Assembly: GCA_021432635.1 (NCBI GenBank)
Contig: MU270034.1
Coordinates: forward strand, 368,321 to 432,320
Reading direction: 5' to 3'
Source: Thozetella sp. PMI_491
Lineage: Eukaryota; Ascomycota; Sordariomycetes; Chaetosphaeriales; Chaetosphaeriaceae
Length of the DNA stretch: 64,000 bases
The translations under genes and the position numbers were made by a program. Under the pieces are notes generated by a model. That model was not told the DNA's origin. It saw only the letters and a list, made by a program, of their open reading frames with translations, and ran no database searches. This document shows, in pieces, positions 54,342 through 64,000 of this stretch. Position 1 is the stretch's first letter, and the number at the start of each line of letters is the position of its first letter.

Positions 54342-56030
54342 TGGGTCCGCTGTCGGTATCGATGCAATACGCGGTATATCATATCGGCTTCAAAGTTTTC
54401 CAGTATTGGACGTGCGTAGCTAGCTGCCTTTAGCAGTGAGGCTATTATATATTCCAGCTTGATTCTTCGGGATACTAGAATATCAACATTCTCTTGGCAT
54501 TTTTTACTAGTATTGACCACCCCCTCGTTTGTATGCTTGATAAATATTACCAGCCTACGCGCAGTAGCCCGGCCGGCGTGCCTGCGCTGCCTGGCGCCGG
54601 TTCAGCGTCAAAGCTCGAGAGCAACTCTGTAGTCCGCACTGTTGCACCTTCCCGCCACCGGGTTGCCTGTTGAACCGTAGCGATTTTGCTATTGGGTAAG
54701 CAATGGTGTGGTGGCGTCCTAGAAGGCGATCGCAATTGGTCCTCGCAGGTGGAGCCGCCAGCAGCGCGCCAGGCTCTAAGCCAAACCTGCCCCGGGACCG
54801 CGTCAGACCTTGCGCCGCGCGGGAGAAATCCAAAAAAATTCACCCCGGCTGCTTCGGCGCGTGGAGCCCTCTAATTACCGGACCCCCCTCCCGGGGCGGC
54901 ACGGGCCGGTTCTCTGCGAGCTGTACTGCAGCGCCGCGCGGATTGGGGGCCAGGGCCTGGAAAATGTCCCAACTGTGAGCTGTGTATAGCCCCGGGAAAA
55001 TCTTTGTCTAAGAGCTATCTATAGCAGAGTGAACTCGTCTGTAGCCCAGTGGTCCGCAGAGACCAAGGCCGACGAGATGGCTTTGTCTCCGTATTATTTG
55101 CTATAACAGTGAGCCCTCTAAAGGCGCGTGATGAGCTGGGCGTACGTTGCAGCTTCCTAGCATTCGCTGCAGACGAGGAATCTATATTGAGAATGGACAA
55201 CCAGGTTTTAAAATGTTTCGCTCGAGGCGACGTCTACATCGTATTGCGGGCTATCACATCGATTTGTTCGGCGTGCGAGGGGGGCCACAGCCACCACTAG
55301 AAACTAGCTGTTTCGCTTACATTTTTATCCTGTAAACTGTTGATTCCTAGATTTTAGCTATATTTTTACTGGCCAGCCGCCGCCTGCTTCGTACCGATCT
55401 CGCAATTAAACCAGGGGTGTACTGACATACTTATTGCACCAACGTTTCCATATATTTGCAGTAGTGTGGTTTTCTGGGGGAGGTGCGGGGTTGTCATTGG
55501 TCCTCGCTAATTTGGGGGCAGTGGCCGGTCCGAATATCCGGTTCCGGAAGCCGCACGCATGCTCTCGTCGAGTCCTGGACGGAGTTCACTTTTGTCCTAG
55601 TGCTTAAGTGCACCTAAGGAATAATTCGCGGGGATGCGACAATAGAGGGATGCCGAGTGAGCTTGCTAACCAACCGGCACCAGACATTGTCCTAGGGGTA
55701 GGGGTAAGCTATGCGTGGCGTTTCCCAGATTGGGGCTTACCCACCGCTGCAGCAGGCTTGGTTATGCTCCTACCCTGCTCAGGCATAACGCTCTCGTTGC
55801 AGAACAGTATGAAGAACAACTTTAGCAACATGGATTCCCTACTTTGCCAACTCGCTTTGCACCTATTTATAGGTTGAATATTTGACCAACACCTGCAGTG
55901 ATTTTCTCTGTTCCCGAGCGTAGCGCGGCTTCAAGAGCAGTTAAATAGATTTGCATCTCGTGCGAGTGTTTTATTAGAATATATTCTTTGTATTTAATCT
56001 TTTTTCTAAGTATTAAGCATAGTATTTGCG
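54342..56030. other. Intergenic, with a GC-rich block
   Basis: No supportable gene. The block 54550-54970 is notably GC-rich with several overlapping open frames on both strands, none with domain or splice support. The last part is the tyrosinase promoter. Confidence 0.45.
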
Positions 56031-57620
56031 ATGCTTTGGGTACTCCATGCCACTTCGGCGCTGGCTCTCCTGCTGGCTCCCGCCGTTGATGCTAGCATTA
56101 CATCTTTCGCCCAAGGGGCCATAGACTCCGGCTTAGCGCTCGCCGGGTTGAATTCCCAGGCACTTCTACAGTCCCTCGGCAATTTCCAGTCAGGATGCAC
56201 ACCGGCGACCCTAAAAATTCGTCAAGAATGGTTTGTATTGGTGGAGGTTGTTCAGTGATCTGAGTTTTCGCTTATTTCCATTCCAGGAGAACGCTTCCTG
56301 CCAGCCAGAGAAAGAACTACATCGCTGCTGTGAAATGCGTTCAATCTTCCCCGAGCCTCTTCCCAGAAGGCCAGGTTCCGGGATCCTTTTCACTATTTGA
56401 TGACTTCGTAGCGGTTCATCTCAACCAGACCCCGTTCATCCATCTTTCGGTTAGTACACTATTTGTCCATTCTGGTGCACCTATGTTGCGTATCCTAGTT
56501 GCTTGATCTGTGTGCTCATTCTTATGAGCTGTCAACTTTCAACTTACCAAGCTTTAGGCTACTTTCCTCACCTGGCACAGGTATTTTATTTGGACATATG
56601 AGAAAAAGCTTCAGGCATGCGGATTTAACGGTATGCATACAATTCGCCCCCCCCTCCCCCCCATTCGAATTACCCATAATTGACAAGGGAATAGGCAATC
56701 TTCCCTACTGGGAATGGGGACACGATGTCGAATCTCCTCATGAGTCCCCGGTTTTCGACGGCTCAGACACGTCCCTTGGCAGTGACGGTGCTTATGTTCC
56801 ACACGCTGGCCTAAGGCTTCCTCAGCCAGGAGGGACTACTGAAGTAGATCTGGCCCCCGGCACCGGTGGTGGCTGCATTTACGCAGGGCCATTCGCAAAT
56901 TTGTCGATTCACCTAGGGCCGGTGATCCTACCAGTATACGGCTCGACAAATACCACCGGAGTAGCCAATCCATTAGCAGACAATCCCCGCTGCGTCAAAC
57001 GAGATTTGAATTCCGACTCTGCGAAAAGATTTACAACTTTTCGGAATACGACGGAGTTGATCTTGGACTACTCGGAGGTCGAGTGGTTTCAAGCTATCAT
57101 GGTCAGTCTACATTTATTCCGCGCTCGCCAATCCGTAACATTGCACTTACCAATGTCGCAATACAGCAAGGAGATCCCAGGTACGTTCTAAACAATTTAG
57201 GCGTACATGGTGGGGGTCACTTCATAATCGGTGGTGACCCCGGTTCGGATCCATTTATTTCCAACGGTGATCCAGCCTTCTACTTGCACCACGCACAGGT
57301 AGATCGCATATACTGGATATGGCAAATGCTCGACTGGACTCATAGACAGGTACGTTGAGGATCTCGGCTGATTCTATTTTTGCCAATACGAGCATGAAAC
57401 CATATACCGGGCATAACGTGTTGGCTCGTGGTTGAAGACAAGATTGTGCTAATCCTTAGCATAGGACGTCTGGGGCACTGGAACACTTCTAAACACACCA
57501 CCAAGCCCCAACGTAACGGTGCATGACTACATTGATATCAGACCGCTTAACGATCCAATTCAAATCAAGACATTAATGAATACAGTTGGAGGGACACCGT
57601 TCTGCTATGTATACATCTAA
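56031..57620 (+). CDS. Secreted tyrosinase (type-3 copper oxidase; UstQ-like size and form)
   Basis: Six exons (56031-56230, 56287-56449, 56558-56630, 56695-57101, 57167-57349, 57465-57620), all phase-consistent, give 393 residues. The signal peptide is MLWVLHATSALALLLAPAVDA. The CuA site uses His111 (AVHLNQ), His119 (FIHLS) and His128 (TFLTWHRYF). The CuB site uses His295 and His299 (GVHGGGHF) and His322 (AFYLHHAQVDRIYW). All six copper ligands are present and the frame is open, so it should be active. Short secreted fungal tyrosinases of this form include UstQ and the PhomQ proteins, which act with UstYa proteins in dikaritin synthesis. Here it is about 37 kb from the UstYa genes with many dead genes between, so a pathway link is inference; pigment or quinone formation is the alternative. 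Confidence 0.9.
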
Positions 57621-57770
57621 CCCTGCCGTTACCCTCAGGGTTAAGTCAACCATGGATTATTTAAGCTACTGGCTGCGTTGTTGGAGACCATGGACGGCCA
57701 AACAAAAATAAAAGCTCAGACTCGCGACCTGGACTCTATGAAATAGTCATGGTTTATAAAGACGTACGGT

Positions 57771-58010
57771 TCAGAATACTGCTCTCGAAGTTGTCGTAGT
57801 TTCAAGCGCCTCGGTCAGATCCGCAAGCGCCAGGGACAGCTTTTGTTCCCGGAACCGCAAGGTAGAGAACATCCACTTCAGTATGACCATTTTTCCGTTT
57901 GTATTATCGTCAACCTTGGGCTTAGTACTGTCAGAGTCAATATTCATATCAGCGAGCCTGTCGCTAAGGTGATCAGGCAGGAGCTCACGATGGCAATGGT
58001 CAAGTGAGGT
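57771..58010 (-). CDS. Unassigned open frame, possible decayed STAND N-terminal segment
   Basis: About 78 open codons on the minus strand ending at 57771, without a start codon at its 5' end. The segment KMVILKWMFSTLRFREQKLS and LADLTEALE resembles the helical N-terminal domain of fungal STAND/ankyrin proteins, where a 'K.LKW.F....' pattern recurs. No neighbouring exon could be joined with confidence. Most likely a gene fragment. Confidence 0.25.
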   Translation of the reverse strand, partial: TSLDHCHRELLPDHLSDRLADMNIDSDSTKPKVDDNTNGKMVILKWMFSTLRFREQKLSLALADLTEALETTTTSRAVF

Positions 58011-60742
58011 TTATCTTGCGCACTCGCGTCACTAAATATGCATACGAGGAGATCAATTTACGTGTGAGGATTAGTAAATGTAGGAGCGTAGCTTTAGACT
58101 TCACCAACGTTGGCACCTGCCTGGAAGAATCATGACATGACCTCCACAGCACTTTTGGTGATGCGGTACAATTTGCCACCCAAGTAAGGCTCAGTCGTAC
58201 AGTATAATTTTCTTGCACATTATACGGTCATAGGACATTCTTATTGATCATCTTCGCTTTTTGCACCTGCTCGCTACAATAGGTGCAGTTTGACTAACCA
58301 AGAATGTCAAGAAACGCATAAAGCGACTTTATGGAGATGCTTGGCTATAGATCCAGAATGAGTGTTGAATCAACAATACAGGTAAGAAGTGCCATACGAC
58401 TTTAGGTTTACAATCTTTCGTACTACTAGTCCGTGCAGTGGAGTGATTCAAGGTAAGTTTCGTAACATGCACAAGATTGACAGCAACTATATGTGGACGC
58501 ATTTCTTAGTGCTTACTGCATTAGCTGCTCTGTCGTTTCTATAACCTCTCTAAGCTAAGTTTAACTTGGTTCTTGGCAGTGCCTAGTACGGAACGGACTC
58601 GGCAGCGGCCTCGCAGCACCCTTTGGTAGTCAATGACCGGCCTCATCGTGTCTTATTCCTAGTACTCAACATAGACCACACCAGCACACCAAAGAGGAAA
58701 TTTGTCGATTTCCGTTCCGCGAAAGTCAATATTAATGTAGATGTCGACACCGCTACTGTCGGCCGTCTACACCTCTACGCTTCACCTACGTAAACCCTGC
58801 TACAAGCCAATTGCGCCAACACTTGTATTCCTAGCCACTAAATGGTCTAGCTCTCTTTCGTTCAAAATCAATCACGACTGCAATTCCTCGTTGTATCCGT
58901 AAATTGAACAAGCACTGTGCCGACATGACCTGGCAGACCCATGGCATGCAGCGTTACGAGGTTTCCCACGATATCCATCGAGAGCATTCATATCGCAAAG
59001 GGCCTCATCATTATCAGCAGCGACTATGCCTTATTTCAGAATGGGCTAGAACAGTGTCTATGGTAAACAGATAAATACTTCGGCTGTCCCAAGAGATCGC
59101 TCTCCACGCCCGACGTGGCCCAGAATCTGTCCATGCCTTTTAACCTCTGTTTTCGCTCTAATCAGTTCTCGCTGGGAGGTTCCAGAATCTTATCCCTGCT
59201 ACTGGCGGCTTCCTAAGTCATATCGTTCTTAGGTTCCCACCACACTCTTAGGTGTTGTCACCAGCATCCTTTATCGACTCATTTCTCGCAAGTGGCTAGA
59301 TTGTCTTTATCGGGATCTCGAGGATAAAAGTACGTGATGGGCTAAATTTAATAGTTATTGATTAAGGGATAACAATAATCTATAATTAGTACATGTCAGG
59401 CTGTATAAGCCTTTTGTGAGCATATTAGAGTACGAAATAAGCATATTGACTAAATACTTGAAAAGCCGCTGTCGGTCGCTCAAGCAATATCGATCTTCAG
59501 TGGGTTTCCCGGCTTCCTAGTCGTCGGGAACCTATTCACTATCATCACCACTGACCCTTTGTCGAGCCAAGATTCGACAACAACGAAAATATCTGACTGG
59601 ACACAATTTTCGTGGCTCGTCCACAGACTTCCTATGGAGCTCTTCCATAAGATTTAATTGGTAATGATCGTATGAGTTACTAGGTTGGCATATATGGCTA
59701 TTAATAGCGGACTGGCGCCTCGAAAGAGTCGAGCTGATCAGATTACACCAAACATGCCGTTACTACAACAGCCTCTGCAGGTCTTTTATCCCGCAGAGAA
59801 TCGCAGTGCAGATGCAATCCCCCCCGCGGGGGGGGGCTTGTCAAATCTCTCTCTCAACAAAGCAGCATAAAAGTGCTTTCATCATACTTTGCGCTCTTGA
59901 CCGTTGGGAGGAGACCGCCTTAACCTGGTCAACCTGCAAGTTCCTCCATACGTACCAAGCACATGCTCGGTAACAAGGCCGATCCAAGTGCCACCAGCAC
60001 TCACGCATGGGCCCCTCTCGTGTTAGCCGCGCGATTTGACTGTATCGCTGTGGCATCGAGCTTGTAAATGCTGGAACAGACGTGAACCACAGGGGCTTTC
60101 ATGAATAGACCCCATTGCACCTTGCTCGCCACAAGGCAAATGAGATCATGTCGGCTTCCTTGCATCGTTCGGTGCAGCCAGGAATGTTCTAGACAGTGAT
60201 CGCACTCCAACGTAGAAATACGGCTGTAATGAATATACAAATATGGGGCGCATCGAGCTAATGTAATAGAGGGTATGTCCTGGGTGCTTCTAATTGAAGG
60301 TCCATACAACTCATTTCAGCACACTAAATAGGCATAAAATACGAAACTCATGGCTCTTACCATCTATATCGTATTCGGTAGAAAGATCTCAATTCGTCAA
60401 ATTCTACACAATCATGATATTAGTACCTTTGCCGTTCTCATACGACGGACCCGGTTTGGCACACGCAACCTTTTTCAATAGCTCCGTGCCAGCATCAACG
60501 ACCTCGGCCAATAATATCATAGCATCCCTGAGCAGAAAAATATCCCCAAGTCATCTCGCAGTCCGCTATCAATGATGATAACGTCCGATCTTTAGCTCTA
60601 GTGGCGAGATGAGTGGTCACAGAACGGGATGCTATACACATAACTTGCTTTGCCGAGCTGTTTTCTTCTTTCCATGATGCTTTCTACTTTCTCCTACTAA
60701 GGCTTTATTCTCTACAGTTGTATCGGGCACCGATGAATTCAT
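58011..60742. other. Long intergenic region, no intact gene
   Basis: 2.7 kb with no intact gene. A piece near 58080-58200 (minus strand, YLGGKLYRITKSAVEVM) may belong with the fragment at 57771. A run of Cs then Gs occurs near 59819-59835. Confidence 0.45.
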
Positions 60743-62659
60743 TCATGTTTTAAGTTGCGCCCATATATCTTGCCAGAAGCTAAGTTGTTCAGCTCTCCAA
60801 TCGTCCACCTCCAAGGTGATATTTCCTACAGCAAAGACTATATTTTCCCGTCTCTCAGAATAGTCAGGCCAGTCAACCGTAGCTCCTGGAAAGTTGGGAT
60901 TTAGATCATAAACAAATGATGCCCAAGAGCTAGACATATAGTCTGCCAATGAAGAATAATTCTTATATGGTCCGATCCAGTTGGTGTTCGAGACGCTAGG
61001 GTTGTTGAAAACGAAGCTTATCTGGAGGGATGATGATGGTAAGCCTATTGATTCCAGCAGAGAGGGATGGATTAGGAGGGCATTTCAGCCCTATGGTGAA
61101 TTGTACCTCAGCATAATGGGTCGAGAAGACCGGTGCGTCTGTTGCCACCAAGGTGAGTGAGTTATCCCAGGGGGGTTGATCAAATCGATACGAGTAGACA
61201 GGTTTCCGGATGCTGCTGTTCCTCCCGGCGAAGAACTGCGTATGCTGGCGTCTACCAGCGTGAATAACCTCATCCCCGACGATTGCCGCCCCTCTCTTAT
61301 ACATGAACCCCTGGCTTTCGAACCTGGTCGTCCCGGTATTGAAAGGGCAGCCGGCTGCCGGGTCGTCAGGATAGAGTGCCATGGCCTTGTTTATAGAGTC
61401 ATTGGATAGTCCCCTCCCCATGCTCGCGAGAAGTGCAAACACATCGCTATCGTTGTTCAAAGTATTCCTTGGCCCAAAGAATGTTGCTGTGCCCTCGTCT
61501 GTGTTTGAGCCAGCAAGAATCGCCACGTCCGCGACAAGGCCCTGCGCAAAAGCCTCAGAGGGCAACTGCTTCAGAAATACACCGTCCACTATGGGAGTGT
61601 AGACTTGGGAGTAAAATGCTCCATATAGCGACTCAAATGAGGCGTTCCTTAGACAGTCGAGCGTGGCTTGAGTGTCACGGCAGCCAACGAAATCGCACAC
61701 AGAGTCATAGTATAGCTGATAAGTGGCATTTAGGTCCTCTGGGGAGTTTACTGCGAGGCAAGTTAGTGCTGAATGTTTTTTAAAGAATGTGACGGCGTAC
61801 TCGCAGGCCCCAAGGCATTCCCGCTCTCGAGGATTGCTGCGCGGAAGAGGCCACTGTTCTGCCCATCGAAGCCTACCAAGTGATAGCCAACACTGAAAGC
61901 GCCTGCACTCTCGCCCCATATGGTGACTGCCGCGGAATCACCCCCAAAGGCTTCGATATTCTCATTTATCCACTGCAACGCCATGCGCTGGTCAAAGAGC
62001 CCGATGTTGGCCACTCCGGCCGCCAAGACTTCTTTAGAGGCTAGAAATCCAAACCCGCCAACTCTGTAGTTCATCGAGACCGCAATCACCGGTTTGCCGA
62101 TCACGACAGACTGCCGAACGATGAAGGTAGTGTTGTACCGCGGATCAGCGCTGCCACCAGCATCGAATCCTGGGAGGCGTCGTTAGTGTCGTACAAGCTT
62201 CGGTTGGAGCAGACACAAACACGCACCTCCACCATATATCCAAACCAAGACTGGAAGCTTGCTGCCGGTAGCGGTGCCTTCGGGCCGAACAATGTCAAGA
62301 GTTAAGCAATCCTCTCCCAAGCTCAAACCGATGTCGAACCCTGCGTAGCCCGGACACGACGGTGAGCGGACTGTGGCATCTCGAGCCCCAACCCAGTGCG
62401 ATTGGTACGGCACTGGGTGGCGGAAGCGCAAGTCTCCGATGGGAGGCTCTGCATAAGGTACTCCGAGGAAAAGATCTTGCATGTATCCTGGTAGGTTCAA
62501 GCCTCGCAATGTTCCATTTCTGACGACCGCTGTGGGATGTCCTTTCGAGCATGAGCTACTGGCTGATGGTCTTCTCCCGTTCGTCCCCAGGCCAACAACT
62601 GGGACCACCTGGAGCGCGCAGGCAAGGACGGAAATGAAGACCGAGAATATGGATGTCAT
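60743..62659 (-). CDS. Secreted type-B carboxylesterase/lipase
   Basis: Four exons on the minus strand (62659-62227, 62169-61801, 61750-61107, 61021-60743), all in phase, give 574 residues. The signal peptide is about residues 1-24 (MTSIFSVFISVLACALQVVP and on). Family landmarks are the FLGVPYAEPPIGDLRFRHP segment, SLGEDCLTLDI, the oxyanion hole VWIYGGGF at exon junction 1, the nucleophile Ser232 in IWGESAGAFS, the acid Glu in AGSNTDEGTATF, and the His in FSTHYAE just before intron 3. Intron 3 (85 nt) keeps the frame open until a stop shortly after. Introns 1 and 2 have CTAAC branch sites. Fungal enzymes of this type hydrolyse esters outside the cell (cholinesterase/fumonisin-esterase/lipase relatives); the substrate is unknown. 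Confidence 0.92.
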
Positions 62660-63790
62660 CGCGTACCCAATCCCTCGTCATGCGCTGGAGATGGCTTCGT
62701 TGACTGTACCGCCTGCGCCTTTTACATGGCTGTGGTTAAGTAGCTTCTTAACGGCGAGCACGGCGAGCTGGTCCGGAAGATACCCCGTGCCCGGTACACT
62801 ACTTCTGGCGTAGCCCGACGAGCCGAGCCATAATTGGTTCAACTGGTTGGTATTATGATTAGCCGCTTAACAACCATGGCATATTGTGGGGCCGTGCCTA
62901 CTAAATTGCACCCTAGACCTAGCAACCCTTAGGCAATTGTAGAACCCTAAACCCCGCCCCCGTATTCCCGGGCCCAGCAATAGCCCGGCATGGAATACCG
63001 AGCCGTCACGCACTGAACCTGGATGTCCCCGACGCTGAGAATCTGGCGATCCGTGCGCCCTGCTCTGCTCAGGGTTACCTGGCTCAAATAAATCATGAGA
63101 ACTTTGTGTGTCCGGGACTATTTGTTCGTGAACAATGAACTTCCCAAGAACGTAGCTACTAGCTAAGCCCGTAGGAAGCTGCCAAGCTAAGGTGCCTATT
63201 ATATATGTGTCCTCCCCTGGTTCTCATGCAAAGCAATAGTCATATTACACTCTGGTTTGTATAGAAGGCTACTTTACTGTCTATTAATTGTATAATTAGC
63301 CTCGTTACTCTTTTTCTGGCTAGCGTAGGCTAACATAATGTTATTGTTGAGAGAGGTTGATCGATGTTTTTCCGTACTGTTGCTCCTTTATCACGCTATG
63401 GCTCACTTGCGACCGATAGACTTGCTCCGATACCGACACCGGCAGGCCAGTGGGAAGGGGTTGTGCGCTTTAAAATTGTCAAATTCTATGAACTGATTGC
63501 TTTCTCGTAGAGCTCCCTCTCTGCATAGAGCTCCCCAACCAGAACACCATGCTGGGCCAGGTCATAAGATCCGCCAACATAGTGCCACAGCCAGAAGCAG
63601 TGATGATGCCGACAGTCAGGGGCAAGTGTTCCTCCTTCCTGCTGATGGTTGAGTTATGGGCTGTGTTAGCAAAAGGCACTGTGATGTGGGGGCAGCCTGA
63701 GAAACAGCTTGAAGGGCGACGACATATGTATCTCTGTTGGAATAGCTGTTCGCAGCGCTGGCGAGCTGTGGAGGATCTGTAGTATTAGGA
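62660..63790. other. Intergenic, no gene seen
   Basis: The first part is the carboxylesterase promoter. Overlapping frames at 63479-63782 on both strands have no recognisable domain. Confidence 0.45.
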
Positions 63791-63875
63791 TCCCATTGAT
63801 CACGTGGATTCTTCTTACGTGATCAATGGGAGCATATAAAAGTCGTTCCTGAGCTTATTGGCTCTTAGGAACGAC
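63791..63875. repeat. Two hairpins flanking a TATA-like sequence
   Basis: A perfect 15-bp inverted repeat (63791-63805 with 63817-63831, 11-nt loop) is followed by CATATAAAAG and then a second hairpin (63842-63850 with 63867-63875). The layout recalls the promoter part of a retrotransposon LTR, and a TGTTGGAAT word, a common Copia LTR start, lies at 63735. No PPT, PBS or second LTR is visible, so it is left as a repeat. Confidence 0.45.
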
Positions 63876-63934
63876 ATACACAAGATAGATACTAATATAC
63901 AATACGGATTTACACAGTTTGTTTGCTTTATTGC

Positions 63935-64000
63935 CAGGGCTGTGAATTTAGTTGTTAGTTTTTAGTTGTAGTTTTAGTTTTCTTAGTTAGTTTAGTATTA
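63935..64000 (+). repeat. Second copy of the CAGGGC repeat arm, cut by the window end
   Basis: The 66 bases from CAGGGCTGTGAATTTAG to the window end match 29485-29550 base for base, in the same orientation. So the element at 29485 belongs to a dispersed family with at least two copies. Confidence 0.9.

Noticed and set aside
54547-54978. Overlapping long frames in GC-rich DNA on both strands
   Set aside because: High GC content lowers stop frequency. No domain, signal peptide or codon pattern supports any of them.
63479-63782. Overlapping frames as the end of a retrotransposon polyprotein
   Set aside because: No reverse transcriptase, integrase or RNase H motif can be seen in either strand.

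Overview
This is fungal DNA, from a filamentous ascomycete (Pezizomycotina). Genes are split by many short GT-AG introns (about 36-150 nt). Families include Zn2Cys6 regulators, HET and ankyrin/STAND proteins, UstYa/DUF3328 proteins and a GT71 mannosyltransferase. Gene-bearing DNA alternates with AT-rich, gene-poor stretches that hold repeats and broken genes, as expected for an accessory region shaped by transposons and possibly RIP. All gene models below were built by hand from splice signals and reading-frame phase.

Layout. 0.9-6.5 kb: an alpha/beta hydrolase, a dienelactone hydrolase, a PEBP-family protein and a secreted BYS1-type protein. 9.3-19.9 kb: the centrepiece, a ribosomal-peptide (RiPP) locus of the dikaritin (ustiloxin/phomopsin) type. 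It has a secreted S41 peptidase, a 173-residue precursor made of a signal peptide plus six nearly identical 25-residue units each ending in Lys-Arg, and three UstYa-type membrane oxidases. 20.6-24.6 kb: an MmgE/PrpD (cis-aconitate decarboxylase-like) enzyme and a Zn2Cys6 regulator, tail to tail, which may close the cluster. 27.2-28.8 kb: a GT71 mannosyltransferase. 28.9-35.1 kb: AT-rich DNA with a large inverted repeat across a 10-N gap and a damaged extracellular-protein gene. 35.2 kb: a four-exon small secreted cysteine-containing protein. 36.1-46.0 kb: a graveyard of broken genes (regulator fragment, MFS transporter, alpha/beta hydrolase, two HET proteins, a STAND/ankyrin protein). 46.3-50.5 kb: intact kelch and SGNH-hydrolase genes, divergently transcribed. 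51.1-51.6 kb: a complete TA-flanked MITE. 52.8-57.6 kb: small secreted proteins and an intact secreted tyrosinase. 60.7-62.7 kb: a secreted type-B carboxylesterase. The window ends inside a second copy of the repeat seen at 29.5 kb.

How the RiPP genes should work together. In characterised dikaritin pathways a secreted precursor is cut at Lys-Arg by Kex2-type protease in the Golgi, further trimmed (S41 peptidases are regular cluster members), and cyclised or oxidised by UstYa-family membrane proteins; a tyrosinase (UstQ type) often assists. All these classes are present here. The repeated unit, with a single Tyr followed by an Asn-Ala-Ala-Gly stretch and a single Trp, is unlike the ustiloxin, phomopsin, asperipin or victorin cores I know, so the product may be new. 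The tyrosinase lies about 37 kb beyond the UstYa genes, so its membership is only a suggestion.
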